The notes beneath the pieces were generated by a model. It saw only the letters and a program-made list of their open reading frames with translations. It did no database searches and was not told the origin of the DNA. The position numbers and the translations under genes were made by a program. DNA of 64,000 nucleotides from Candidatus Cryptobacteroides onthequi (GTDB lineage Bacteria; Bacteroidota; Bacteroidia; Bacteroidales; UBA932), in contig JAGHSA010000027.1 in assembly GCA_018066125.1 (NCBI GenBank), positions 1 to 64,000 on the forward strand. Reading direction: 5' to 3'. This document shows, in pieces, positions 33,519 to 42,833 of the stretch. How positions within the stretch are numbered: position 1 is the first letter of the stretch; each line of letters opens with the position of its first letter.

Positions 33519-36500
33519 ATGCGCAAATCAATTATTCTGAAGATTGCCCTGGCAGTCGGCTTCCTTTTGGCCGCTGTCAATGCATCTGCACAGCAGAAGG
33601 TGGTTGTCACCGGAACTGTTGTGGATGAGAATGGGCTTCCTGTCCCTGGCGCCGTTGTCATCATAAAGAGTGACAAGACGGGTGCCGGCACCGTTACTAC
33701 AGAAAGCGGAACTTTTGAGCTCATGGCTCCAAAAGGCACAGAACTCACTGTATCTTGCCTTGGCTATGATGACCTCACCGTGAAAGCAGTGGAGAAACTC
33801 GAAATTGTCCTCAAGGAGAATCTTCTCCGTCTGGATGATGCCGTTGTCGTCGGATATGGTTCTGTCAAGAAATCTGACCTCACAGGCGGTGTGGCAGTAG
33901 TAGGCGACGAGGCCTTGAAGATGACTTCGACACCTAACCTGATGGATCGTCTCATCGGTCAGGTCGCAGGTCTTTCCATCACGACATCAAACGCTGCACC
34001 TGGCAGCGACCAGGCTCTTCTCATACGTGGACAGAACTCTCTTTCTGCCACCAATGACCCTCTCATCGTCCTCGATGGAATCCCATACGGCGGTTCACTT
34101 GCAGACCTTGACCCAGACCTCATCGAGAGCCTCACGGTACTTAAGGATGCCTCTTCGGTTGCCATCTATGGATCCCGCGGTTCAAATGGTGTCATCCTTA
34201 TCCAGACCAAAAAAGGCGAGAAAGGTGCGGCACACGTGACATACAAGGGTCAGTTTGGTTTTGCTGAGCCTATGCAGAGAATTGAGGTGATGGGTCCAAA
34301 TGAGTTTATCAGACTCAAACAGGACATCTGCCGTCTCGGTACCAAGCAGTACACCGGTGAACTTCTTGATCCTATTGCAGGAAATATCATCTCGGCAAGT
34401 GAAAAGGCCAACTATGCCGCAGGCATAACCCATGACTGGCAGGACTATGTGTTCCGTCAGGCATTCACCATGGACCACCAGGTCAGCATTTCAGGAGGAA
34501 ACGACAAGACCAACTATATGGCTTCTGTCTCTTACCTCAACAATCCTGGCGTTGTCTACAACAGTAACTACGACAGGCTTAACGTCTATTCGACAGTTTC
34601 CCAGACACTCAATGACTGGCTTGGTGCCGGCCTTACTTTCCAGTTTGTACAGAAAAACAGCGGTGGACTCACTCCAAACCTTGAGCATGCCATCAAACAG
34701 AGCCCATACGGTCTCTACAAAGATGAATCTGGCATGTACGTCGAGGAACCTATGGAGTATAGTAATCTCCCGAATCCAATGAAGAATGTCAATGCGGACA
34801 ACAAGAATACCAACCGCAATGTCCTCCTTAATGGACATATCGATATCAAGCTTCCTGTGAACGGCCTCACTTTCCGATCACAGTTGGGATACAACTTCCG
34901 AAACAGTTTCGGCGGCACTTACTATGGACGCAATACTTCTGATGGACGCAAGGTCAATGGCAAGGCATCAATGAGTGCATCAGAGACCACAGATATGACT
35001 TGGGAGAATGTACTCAAGTATGACCGTACATTCGGCAAGAACCACATTGACATGACTGCTCTCTATTCAATGCAGGAAAAGAAGAACATCTCTAACTCAA
35101 TGAGTGGTGAGGGTTTTGTCAATGATGACTCTAGCTTCTACAAGATGGATGGTGCAGAGAAAAACATCAAAAACTCTTCAAGCTATTGGAAAGAGACCAT
35201 GATGTCGGCCATGTTCCGTGTGAATTACAGCTATGACAGCCGTTACATGTTTACTCTCACAGGCCGTGCCGATGGTGCATCAGTATTCGGCGCCAACAAC
35301 AAGTTTGGCTTCTTCCCATCTGCAGCCGTGGCATGGAACATTGCAAACGAAAACTTTGTCAGGGACAATGTGGACTGGATAAACATGCTCAAGCTCCGTC
35401 TTTCCTATGGAGCCAACGGCAACAATGCAATCTCTCGCTACACCACTCTCGACCGTCTCTATGCAACCAGCGGTGTGAAGTACATCTGGGGTGACGGAGG
35501 ACAGGGTGTCAATGCATCATATCTCCCTAGCGATGGCGTAGGCAACCCTAACCTCAAGTGGGAGACCACCTATACAGCCAACATCGGCGTCGATTTCACT
35601 TTGCTCAATGGCCGTCTCGGCGGTTCCGTCGATGCGTATGTATCCAATACCCACGATCTGCTCATGACCCGCAACGTGCCTATCATGAACGGCTACAGCA
35701 AGATCTGGGACAATATCGGCCAGACCCGCAACAGAGGTATCGAGCTCACTCTCAATGCCAAGCCTATCCGTACAGGCAATTTCGTATGGAACGTCGACTA
35801 CACATTCTTCCTCAACAGGGATGAGATCGTAGAGCTTCGTGGCGACGGAGTGGATGACGTGGACAACAAGTGGTTCATCGGCCAGCCTCTCTCGGTCTAC
35901 TATGACTATTATATGACAGGTATCTGGCAGGATGGCGAGGAGTTTACATTCGAGGACGCTGACGGCAAGCTCGTCCAGCATCAGAATGGTGCCGTTCCAG
36001 GTGCAGCAAAGCTCGAAGATGTCGATGGCAACAAGATCATCAATGCTTCTGACCGCAAGGTCATCGGAAGCAAGAAGCCAAACTTCACCATGTCTCTCGG
36101 CAACAGATTCTCATATAAGAACCTCTACTTCTCGTTCATGGCCAACGGTGTGTTCGGCAAGTGGATGGAGGATAACGTAGCCAACATCTCATCATGGACA
36201 TTCGGTACAGGCAACTATATCCATGGCGTGAAGTACTGGACACCGGAGGATCCTGAGGGAGCTACCATAGTTTCTCCTGGATATGTATCGACATTCAGCC
36301 ACGGCTATTACAGGAAGATGTCCTACATCCAGCTCAAGAACGTCACTCTCGGTTATCATTTCGACTCGAGACTCCTCAAGAAGGTACATATGAGCGGTCT
36401 GGATGTCAATGTAAGCGTCAACAATCCGTGTGCATGGAGCAACATGCGCCAGATGCTCAACTATGACAACACATGGTTTGCATCATATCCTACCGCGCGT

Positions 36501-36533
36501 TCTTACGTCCTCGGCATAACACTTAACTTCTAA
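33519..36533 (+). CDS. SusC-like TonB-dependent outer-membrane transporter
   Basis: The 1004-residue protein has a signal peptide (ending ASAQQ). A carboxypeptidase-like regulatory domain follows (VTGTVVDENGLPVPGAVVIIKS), then the SusC-typical VVVGYGSVKKSDLTG stretch, a plug domain with LLIRGQNSLSATNDPLIVLDGIPYGG, and a long beta-barrel ending in the aromatic sequence GITLNF. It imports oligosaccharides across the outer membrane together with SusD. The susD gene begins at its stop. Codon use is smoother than in its neighbours, as in highly expressed genes. It belongs to the locus controlled by the hybrid sensor at 46837-50931. Confidence 0.97.
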   Translation: MRKSIILKIALAVGFLLAAVNASAQQKVVVTGTVVDENGLPVPGAVVIIKSDKTGAGTVTTESGTFELMAPKGTELTVSCLGYDDLTVKAVEKLEIVLKENLLRLDDAVVVGYGSVKKSDLTGGVAVVGDEALKMTSTPNLMDRLIGQVAGLSITTSNAAPGSDQALLIRGQNSLSATNDPLIVLDGIPYGGSLADLDPDLIESLTVLKDASSVAIYGSRGSNGVILIQTKKGEKGAAHVTYKGQFGFAEPMQRIEVMGPNEFIRLKQDICRLGTKQYTGELLDPIAGNIISASEKANYAAGITHDWQDYVFRQAFTMDHQVSISGGNDKTNYMASVSYLNNPGVVYNSNYDRLNVYSTVSQTLNDWLGAGLTFQFVQKNSGGLTPNLEHAIKQSPYGLYKDESGMYVEEPMEYSNLPNPMKNVNADNKNTNRNVLLNGHIDIKLPVNGLTFRSQLGYNFRNSFGGTYYGRNTSDGRKVNGKASMSASETTDMTWENVLKYDRTFGKNHIDMTALYSMQEKKNISNSMSGEGFVNDDSSFYKMDGAEKNIKNSSSYWKETMMSAMFRVNYSYDSRYMFTLTGRADGASVFGANNKFGFFPSAAVAWNIANENFVRDNVDWINMLKLRLSYGANGNNAISRYTTLDRLYATSGVKYIWGDGGQGVNASYLPSDGVGNPNLKWETTYTANIGVDFTLLNGRLGGSVDAYVSNTHDLLMTRNVPIMNGYSKIWDNIGQTRNRGIELTLNAKPIRTGNFVWNVDYTFFLNRDEIVELRGDGVDDVDNKWFIGQPLSVYYDYYMTGIWQDGEEFTFEDADGKLVQHQNGAVPGAAKLEDVDGNKIINASDRKVIGSKKPNFTMSLGNRFSYKNLYFSFMANGVFGKWMEDNVANISSWTFGTGNYIHGVKYWTPEDPEGATIVSPGYVSTFSHGYYRKMSYIQLKNVTLGYHFDSRLLKKVHMSGLDVNVSVNNPCAWSNMRQMLNYDNTWFASYPTARSYVLGITLNF

Positions 36534-36544
36534 TGGACCTGAAT

Positions 36545-38191
36545 ATGAACAGATATATTATCAAGGCTGCTCTTGCCGCAGTCGCAATGGCTTCAGTTGC
36601 ATCATGCAACTTCCTCGAAGAGGATCTCAAAAGCTCCCTCGCCCCTGAGAACACATATACCAGTTCTCTCGGTTTCGAGGTAGGTACTGCAGGTCTCTAT
36701 TCGATCGCCAGATCAGAGTACAATACCTGGGGAGAGAATGGAGCATTCATCCACAATGGCGCGTGCGCATACGAGTGCCTTCAGATCGGCACTGACATCT
36801 GCGAGCAGAATGGTGCCAAGGACGGATCCCTCACTCCATTTGCAAATCTTACTCTCAATGCTTCGACACAGTTTGTGAAGACTTACTGGCAGTGGGCATA
36901 CAACCTCATCGGCTCAGCCAATGAGATCCTCATTTTCAGCGAGAAGGATAATGTAAAGTGGGACAAACCAAGCGACAAGCAGCTTTATCAGGCTGAGGCA
37001 CGCTTCTTCCGCGCCTACGCATACCGCTATCTGACCTATCTCTACGGAGATGTTCCTTACGTGGAGACTATCCAGAATCCTTTCGTGCTTTCATTTACCC
37101 GCACTCCAAAGGCTGAGGTTCTCTCTAAGATCATTGCGGACCTTGAGTTTGCGGCAGAGCATCTGCCAGTTGATCCAGACGGCGTCAAGACAGGCAAGCT
37201 TACCTGCTGGGCAGCATATCACCTCCTCAGCGAGATGTATCTCGTGCAGAAGGACTATGAAAAGGCAGAGAAGGCAGCGCTCAAGGTTATCGACAGCAAG
37301 TACTTCTCTCTCATGAAGGACCGCTTCGGAGCAAATGCAAAGGCAGCGGGAGACGCTTACAGCGACCTCTTCATCCTCAACAACCAGAACCGTCCTTCAG
37401 GAAACAATGAGTCTATCTGGGTAATGCAGTTTGAGTACAACACAGTAGGCGGAGGTACCAACTCGGACGACTGGACCAGACGTGCATGGAACCCTCAGTA
37501 CTTCAACATCAATGGCTTCACTCTCTGCGAGGAGTATGGCGGACGTGGTCTTGCCCAGATATCTCCTATGAAGTGGTGGATCGGTGTCAAGAACACCAAT
37601 GCAACCGGTCCTGACGGAATCTTTGAGGATAAGGATATGCGCAACTCAGAGTACAGCATCAAGCGTACCTGGATATACAACAACCCTGCAGTCGAGAGCA
37701 CCTATGGAAAGCAGTGCAACATCACAGACCAGACATGGTCAGTCGGCCACCTCTTCCCGGCTCTCACAAAATTCTTCTTTGGCGTATCTGCAAACCTTTC
37801 TCTCACCGGAGGATACAAGGACCGTATGAAGTTCCGTCTCGCAGAGACATATCTTCTCCTTGCAGAAGCATATCTTGGCATGGGTGACACCCAGAAGGCA
37901 GCTGATGCCGTCAATGTAGTACGCCGCCGTGCAAAGGCTTCTGATGTCACCGCTGAACAGATGGACATGGATTTCCTCCTCGATGAACGTATCCGTGAAC
38001 TCGTCGGAGAAGAAGTCCGCCGTTTCACGCTGGTTCGCACCGGCAAGCTTGTCGAGCGCGTCAAGAAGTACAACGAGGCTCAGAAGGACATCATTGACGA
38101 TCACTTCTGCCTGTGGCCTGTTCCTCAGAATATCCTTGACAGCAACCGTGATGCTGACTTCCCTCAGAATCCTGGTTATGAAAGCAAATAG
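36545..38191 (+). CDS. SusD-like outer-membrane glycan-binding lipoprotein
   Basis: The 548-residue lipoprotein has a lipobox ending in VASC (about residue 22 from this start) and the SusD/RagB plan. It has an N-terminal helical part with TPR-like pairs (YQAEARFFRAYAYRYLTYLYGDVPYVE), a central loop region and the C-terminal block MKFRLAETYLLLAEAYLGMGDTQKAADAVNVVRRRA, then a final LDERIRELVGEEVRRFTLVRTG. It caps the SusC barrel and captures glycan. An upstream ATG at 36533 overlaps the susC stop by one base, but the ATG at 36545 gives a better signal peptide. Confidence 0.96.
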   Translation: MNRYIIKAALAAVAMASVASCNFLEEDLKSSLAPENTYTSSLGFEVGTAGLYSIARSEYNTWGENGAFIHNGACAYECLQIGTDICEQNGAKDGSLTPFANLTLNASTQFVKTYWQWAYNLIGSANEILIFSEKDNVKWDKPSDKQLYQAEARFFRAYAYRYLTYLYGDVPYVETIQNPFVLSFTRTPKAEVLSKIIADLEFAAEHLPVDPDGVKTGKLTCWAAYHLLSEMYLVQKDYEKAEKAALKVIDSKYFSLMKDRFGANAKAAGDAYSDLFILNNQNRPSGNNESIWVMQFEYNTVGGGTNSDDWTRRAWNPQYFNINGFTLCEEYGGRGLAQISPMKWWIGVKNTNATGPDGIFEDKDMRNSEYSIKRTWIYNNPAVESTYGKQCNITDQTWSVGHLFPALTKFFFGVSANLSLTGGYKDRMKFRLAETYLLLAEAYLGMGDTQKAADAVNVVRRRAKASDVTAEQMDMDFLLDERIRELVGEEVRRFTLVRTGKLVERVKKYNEAQKDIIDDHFCLWPVPQNILDSNRDADFPQNPGYESK

Positions 38192-38203
38192 AAAAGAAAC
38201 GTT

Positions 38204-39451
38204 ATGAAAACACTCAATACTATCATAAAGTCAGCTCTTGTTGCAGCGGTGTCTGTATTTGCTCTCGCATCCTGCGAATACGATCCGTACGAGCATGATA
38301 TCACACTCCCTGCCGAGAAACTTTCTCTCGACGCATCAAAGGAGGCCGTCGTGATGACCGAGGAAACTCTCCAGCAGACAGCGATAGAGTTTACATGGAC
38401 CCCTGCACGCGAGGTTTCCGACGAATACCTTGTGACCTATACCACCAAACTTGATGTAGTAGGCAACAATTTTGGTTCGACAACAGCCATCGTCCACGAG
38501 GAAGAGGAGGGCGTATACAGCAGAAGCTTCACCGTGGAGCAGATTAACGCATGGTTTGCAGAGCGCTGGAAGCTTCCTGTAAACCAGGACTTCATCCTCG
38601 AGTTCCGTGTCACGGTAGAGTTTACCGGCGGTCCTGAGTTCCAGGCACCGGAGGTGCGCACTGTCAGAGTGAAGGTCAGTCCTATCCACATTGACATCTT
38701 CGCAGCAGACAAGGTTTATATCGACGGTACCAGCACTGAGGGCGCCGAAGAGATATTCAAGACCGTGGAGAATGACCAAAAGTATGCATGGTATGGTACA
38801 CTCGCAGCAGGAACTCTCTCATTCCCTGTGGAATATGACGGTGCCAAGTATTTCATCCATCCAAAGGCCAGCGGTGAGTCATTCGTCCCTGGACAGGTTT
38901 TTGATGTGACCATGAATGAGAATGAGCAGGTGCTCAAGATTCCTGCAGCCGGCAAGTATCGCATCATCATCGACATGAAGGAGAAGACCGCGCAGATCTA
39001 TGACGAGGCTACAGACCTCAAGCCATTTGTGGCAACATTCCGCCCTAACGGAGCAGATGCCAACCCTGAGACATCGATTGAGGTGACAAATCTCTGGGCA
39101 TATGGTGGTGGTACCGGCTGGGGCGTGCGTGACCTCCAGTGCAAGATTAGTGCTGCAGATCCACAGATTCTCACCTATGAGGGAAGCTTCAACGGCGGTG
39201 TCAAGTTCTGTATTTCCAAGAGTTTTACCGTAGGTGGAACGAGCTACAACCAGAACAACTCATATTGTTTCACAAATCCTCTTAAGGAGGATGGTACAAG
39301 ACAGAACCTCACCTTGGCAGCAGACAAGGAGAGTCCTCTCTATGGATCTGCATCCGGTGAAGCGCGCAACTCGTATTACGGAATGCCAAGCGGCAACCGT
39401 CTCTACATCTTCAACCTGCGCGAAATGACCATCATCGCGAAGTCACTCTAG
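38204..39451 (+). CDS. SusE/SusF-like surface glycan-binding lipoprotein
   Basis: The 415-residue product has a lipobox ending in LASC (Cys about 24). An N-terminal Ig-like domain follows with the ITLPAEKLSLDASKEAVVMTEETLQQTAIEFTW pattern that begins SusE-type proteins. At least two further beta-sandwich domains include YIDGTSTEGAEEIFKTV and KYRIIIDMKEKTAQIYD. Position directly after susD, 12 bp apart, and the domain plan point to a surface protein that binds starch-like or other oligosaccharides. Which glycan it binds cannot be read from the sequence. Confidence 0.85.
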   Translation: MKTLNTIIKSALVAAVSVFALASCEYDPYEHDITLPAEKLSLDASKEAVVMTEETLQQTAIEFTWTPAREVSDEYLVTYTTKLDVVGNNFGSTTAIVHEEEEGVYSRSFTVEQINAWFAERWKLPVNQDFILEFRVTVEFTGGPEFQAPEVRTVRVKVSPIHIDIFAADKVYIDGTSTEGAEEIFKTVENDQKYAWYGTLAAGTLSFPVEYDGAKYFIHPKASGESFVPGQVFDVTMNENEQVLKIPAAGKYRIIIDMKEKTAQIYDEATDLKPFVATFRPNGADANPETSIEVTNLWAYGGGTGWGVRDLQCKISAADPQILTYEGSFNGGVKFCISKSFTVGGTSYNQNNSYCFTNPLKEDGTRQNLTLAADKESPLYGSASGEARNSYYGMPSGNRLYIFNLREMTIIAKSL

Positions 39452-39460
39452 CAACCATCA

Positions 39461-41032
39461 ATGATCAAGTCAATAAAACGATTCGCAGCAGCTATGATGC
39501 TGTCCCTTGCAGGGATGGCATCATACAGCTGTGATGGACCTGAAGACAATCCGGATGGAGCCGGAGGATATCCGGAAAACCAGCTCTACAAACCGGCGTT
39601 CAGCAAGTCCAAGGTTTTGAAGAATCCTCTGAGCGGATGGGTGATGTACATGTCTGCATCCTCGGATGTGTCGTATCTCGATACGGAGTTTTACATATCA
39701 GAGCTTGCCCAGACTGTAAAGGTGCGTGACTATGCCACGTGCTGCTACATTCGTACGGGATGGTCCATATTTAATCCAGCGGATGGAGTATATGCGTGGA
39801 GAGATCCTTCCAGCCAGCTGTACAAGCTTATCCACAAGGCTCATGAGTATGGCCTGCCTGTCGCATTCCGCATTGTGGTGGATGGACGTGACCAGAGGGC
39901 AAACACTCCCCAGTTTGTCCTTGATGCCGGTGCAAAGTATCTCATTGACAATGTCAAGTATTCTGACCGCAAGACCCCCTTGCCTCAGGATCCTGTCTTC
40001 CAGAGTTACTATGAGAAGTTTGTGACTGCGCTCGCAGAGGACTTCAATGATCCGGAGAAATGTGCTTTCATTGACGGCTATGGCCTCGGCAAGTGGGGCG
40101 AGGGCCACACGGTAGCATACAGCGAGCTGGGATGCGAAGTTGTGGATGAAAACACCCAGAGACTCAAGGAGGAGGTGATGGAGTGGATCACGAAGCTCTA
40201 TTCCAGCAAGTTTACCAATGTACCTCTCGTCATGACCTATCACCGTTCCCTCGGCCATCCAAAGGGACTTTCAAGCTCTGAGTACGATCTCAGTACCAAG
40301 GCGCTCAACATCGCGATAAACAATGGCTATATCCTCCGCTCCGATGCCTTCGGCATGAACGACTACTATGGCAACTGGGAGAGAGGTACGGCCGCCAGCT
40401 GGAGGTTTAAGCGTCCCATCATCATGGAGGGAGGCTGGATAGTCGGCCAGCACAGCTATTGGAATGATCCGGCCAAATATCGCAGGGACCATCCCGAGGA
40501 TGTGCGCAAAGGCGAATATGACGCTAGCAAGGAAGCACACGTCAACATGATGGACTTCCGTGTAGGTGCAGAGACTCAGAGCTGGTTTACAAATGCCTTT
40601 GATCTTGTGCAGAAATTCATCTCAGAGGGTGGATATCGAATCTATCCTGATCAGGTATACCTTCCGGCGAAGGTAAGTCAGGGAAAGGAGGTGAAGATAA
40701 GCTCTCGATGGCGCAACGTCGGATGGGGATATCTGCCAAACAATATTCCACAGTGGAATTATCGGTATAAAGTTGCTTTTTCTTTATTAAATTCGCAGGG
40801 AGATCCAGTCGAGACGTATGTCATGGATGAGGCAGAGCCATCGGAATGGACTGACAGCAAGCCTTTCTCATATGATTTCGTGACAAAGGTGAATGCCCCG
40901 AAAGGCAAGTATGAATGGGGAGTCGCCATTGTCGATGTGACAAAAGACAATACTCCTGCCATTGCCCTTGCGGTCAATGAGAAGGTGACTTCTTCCGGAT
41001 GGGTCAAGCTTTCAACAACTGAAATTGAATAG
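39461..41032 (+). CDS. DUF4832-like secreted TIM-barrel protein, first of a tandem pair
   Basis: The 523-residue product has an N-terminal signal with a possible lipobox (ASYSC). The region after it reads LKNPLSGWVMYM, then a YIRTGWSIFNPADGVYAW strand, VAFRIVVDGRDQRANTPQFV, and the motifs GYGLGKWGEGH (Glu214) and PIIMEGGW (Glu323), followed by a beta-sandwich tail. This matches DUF4832-type proteins. The two conserved Glu residues fall where clan GH-A enzymes have acid/base and nucleophile, so a glycosidase role is plausible but unproven. It is the fourth gene of the susC operon and is paralogous to the next gene, one base away. Confidence 0.75.
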   Translation: MIKSIKRFAAAMMLSLAGMASYSCDGPEDNPDGAGGYPENQLYKPAFSKSKVLKNPLSGWVMYMSASSDVSYLDTEFYISELAQTVKVRDYATCCYIRTGWSIFNPADGVYAWRDPSSQLYKLIHKAHEYGLPVAFRIVVDGRDQRANTPQFVLDAGAKYLIDNVKYSDRKTPLPQDPVFQSYYEKFVTALAEDFNDPEKCAFIDGYGLGKWGEGHTVAYSELGCEVVDENTQRLKEEVMEWITKLYSSKFTNVPLVMTYHRSLGHPKGLSSSEYDLSTKALNIAINNGYILRSDAFGMNDYYGNWERGTAASWRFKRPIIMEGGWIVGQHSYWNDPAKYRRDHPEDVRKGEYDASKEAHVNMMDFRVGAETQSWFTNAFDLVQKFISEGGYRIYPDQVYLPAKVSQGKEVKISSRWRNVGWGYLPNNIPQWNYRYKVAFSLLNSQGDPVETYVMDEAEPSEWTDSKPFSYDFVTKVNAPKGKYEWGVAIVDVTKDNTPAIALAVNEKVTSSGWVKLSTTEIE

Positions 41033-42565
41033 ATGATGAAAAGACTAACATGCTCAATTGTTGGGCTGATGCTTGTATGTGTCAGTCTGTGTGCGTCTGT
41101 AAAGACTGTGGAACCTGAGATTGATACTACACGAGTTCTCAGAAATCCACTCTCAGGCTGGGTGATGTATCTCAGCAGAGGATGGGATGGAGATTTCTGG
41201 GAGAAGACAGGGTATGATGAGATACAGGCAGTCGGTGGACGTACCCTCAAAGTGTCAGACTATGCATCAGTGGCATATGTCAGGACCAGCTGGTCCTCGA
41301 TGGAACCAGAGGAGGGAAAATATTTCTGGACAGATCCCGATTCCCGCATCAGCCGTCTTCTGCGAAGTGCCCAGAGCCGTGGTCTCAAGCTTGCTTTCCG
41401 CATCGTTGTCGATGGTCGTGATCAGGGGCAGAACACTCCTCTCTATGTCAGAGATGCCGGTGCAGAGGGATTTGAGACTAAGATAGGTCACGGAATGTGC
41501 TTCACTGCATATGCAGATGATCCTGTGTTTCAGGAGAAGTATGCAAAATTCATCACTGCCCTTGCAGATAGATTCAATGATGCCGATGAGGTTGAGTTTA
41601 TAGACGCCTACGGCCTCGGCAAGTGGGGTGAAGGTCATGCGGTTGTGTACAAGGATCCTGCAAACAAGCAGGCTGTCTTTGACTGGATCACAGATCTGTA
41701 CTCGAAGACATTCACCAAGGTCCCTCTGTTTGTCCACTATCACCGTCTCATCGGAGATGCCAATAAAGACAGCTGGGGTCCGGTGGCACCCGAGTCCTAT
41801 GGGATGCTTGAGAGTGCCATTGCCAAAGGATACAGTCTCAGGCATGATGCTTTCGGCATGACGGGATATTACCAGAAGTGGGAAGAGGACTTTGCCAAGA
41901 GTCATAATTTCAAACTTCCGATTATCATGGAAGGAGGCTGGATAACAGGTGCCCATCACAGGTACTGGATTGATCCGAGCCGCCGATATCGCGAGGGCCA
42001 TCCAGAGGACGTTCGCGAGGGAGAATACGAGATTTCCGAGTATACCCATGTGAATATGATGGACCTCAGGGCAGGAAATGAGACTCATTCGTGGTTTATG
42101 ACCCCAGACCCTCAGAATCCCTCAAGGAGCCTTGTGGAAAAGGTCATCACCCACGGAGGATACCGTCTCTATCCAAGCCGGATCAGCTTTGAAAACAAAT
42201 CGTCCAAGGGCGGTACACTCAGCATTTCTCACAGATGGGAGAACATGGGCTGGGGCTACTGTCCTACCAATATCCCTCAGATGGAGCAGCGTTACAAAGT
42301 GGCTTTTGCCCTGCTTGACGGCAATGGAGACGTCGTCTTTATATCGGTCGACGAGGCTTCGGATCTGAGCAAGTGGATAAAAGGCAATGCCACTGACTAT
42401 GATTACAAGATGCCTCTGGCAGAAGTAGTCAGAGGCAGATACACTCTCGCTGTCGCGCTTGTGGATGTCTGGAGAGGCAGTGTCCCTGCCATAGAGATGG
42501 CTGTACAGACTTCATTGCTTACAGACAGCGGCTGGCTGAAGCTCGGCCAGGTAAGAATCAGGTAA
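41033..42565 (+). CDS. DUF4832-like secreted TIM-barrel protein, second of a tandem pair
   Basis: The 510-residue product is a paralogue of the preceding gene, with the same blocks: LRNPLSGWVMYLS, YVRTSWSSMEPEEGKYFW, LAFRIVVDGRDQGQNTPLYV, DAYGLGKWGEGH (Glu200) and PIIMEGGW (Glu300), plus a beta-sandwich tail. It has a signal peptide but no clear lipobox, so it is probably periplasmic while its partner may be surface-anchored. Two ATGs in tandem (41033 and 41036) follow the stop of the first gene directly. The pair looks like an old tandem duplication that kept both candidate catalytic glutamates. Confidence 0.75.
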   Translation: MMKRLTCSIVGLMLVCVSLCASVKTVEPEIDTTRVLRNPLSGWVMYLSRGWDGDFWEKTGYDEIQAVGGRTLKVSDYASVAYVRTSWSSMEPEEGKYFWTDPDSRISRLLRSAQSRGLKLAFRIVVDGRDQGQNTPLYVRDAGAEGFETKIGHGMCFTAYADDPVFQEKYAKFITALADRFNDADEVEFIDAYGLGKWGEGHAVVYKDPANKQAVFDWITDLYSKTFTKVPLFVHYHRLIGDANKDSWGPVAPESYGMLESAIAKGYSLRHDAFGMTGYYQKWEEDFAKSHNFKLPIIMEGGWITGAHHRYWIDPSRRYREGHPEDVREGEYEISEYTHVNMMDLRAGNETHSWFMTPDPQNPSRSLVEKVITHGGYRLYPSRISFENKSSKGGTLSISHRWENMGWGYCPTNIPQMEQRYKVAFALLDGNGDVVFISVDEASDLSKWIKGNATDYDYKMPLAEVVRGRYTLAVALVDVWRGSVPAIEMAVQTSLLTDSGWLKLGQVRIR

Positions 42566-42604
42566 AATCGGAAATAACCTGGGCCTGAGACCGTTGCAGA
42601 AACA

Positions 42605-42832
42605 TCATGGGATGCATAAGGCACTTCCACACCGGACGCCCTGCGAAACACCATTTACAGAAAGCTCTGCGCTTGGGTATGACGTGTACACAAATACCGT
42701 ATCTGCTGCTCCTTCTATGTCTCCCTGGTGAAAACGCCAGCCCTCTCTCAGCAGAATCTCGCTGCGTGGCTGAGCGCCGGCAGTGACCGAAAGGCAAAGG
42801 AATGTCAGGAGAGATATGATCGTGTTTCGCAT
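42605..42832 (-). pseudogene. Internally deleted remnant of a GH2 gene
   Basis: The minus frame begins with a good signal peptide (ending TAGAQP) and the GH2 entry REGWRFHQGDIEGA. After about 40 residues it jumps to DTVFVYTSYPSAELSVNGVSQG, a segment found in the C-terminal domain of full-length GH2 beta-galactosidases several hundred residues later. The frame then ends. The middle of the gene, with both catalytic residues, is missing. Its start lies directly after the stop of the intact GH2-GH3 fusion, in the same direction. Confidence 0.75.
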
Positions 42833-42833
42833 G

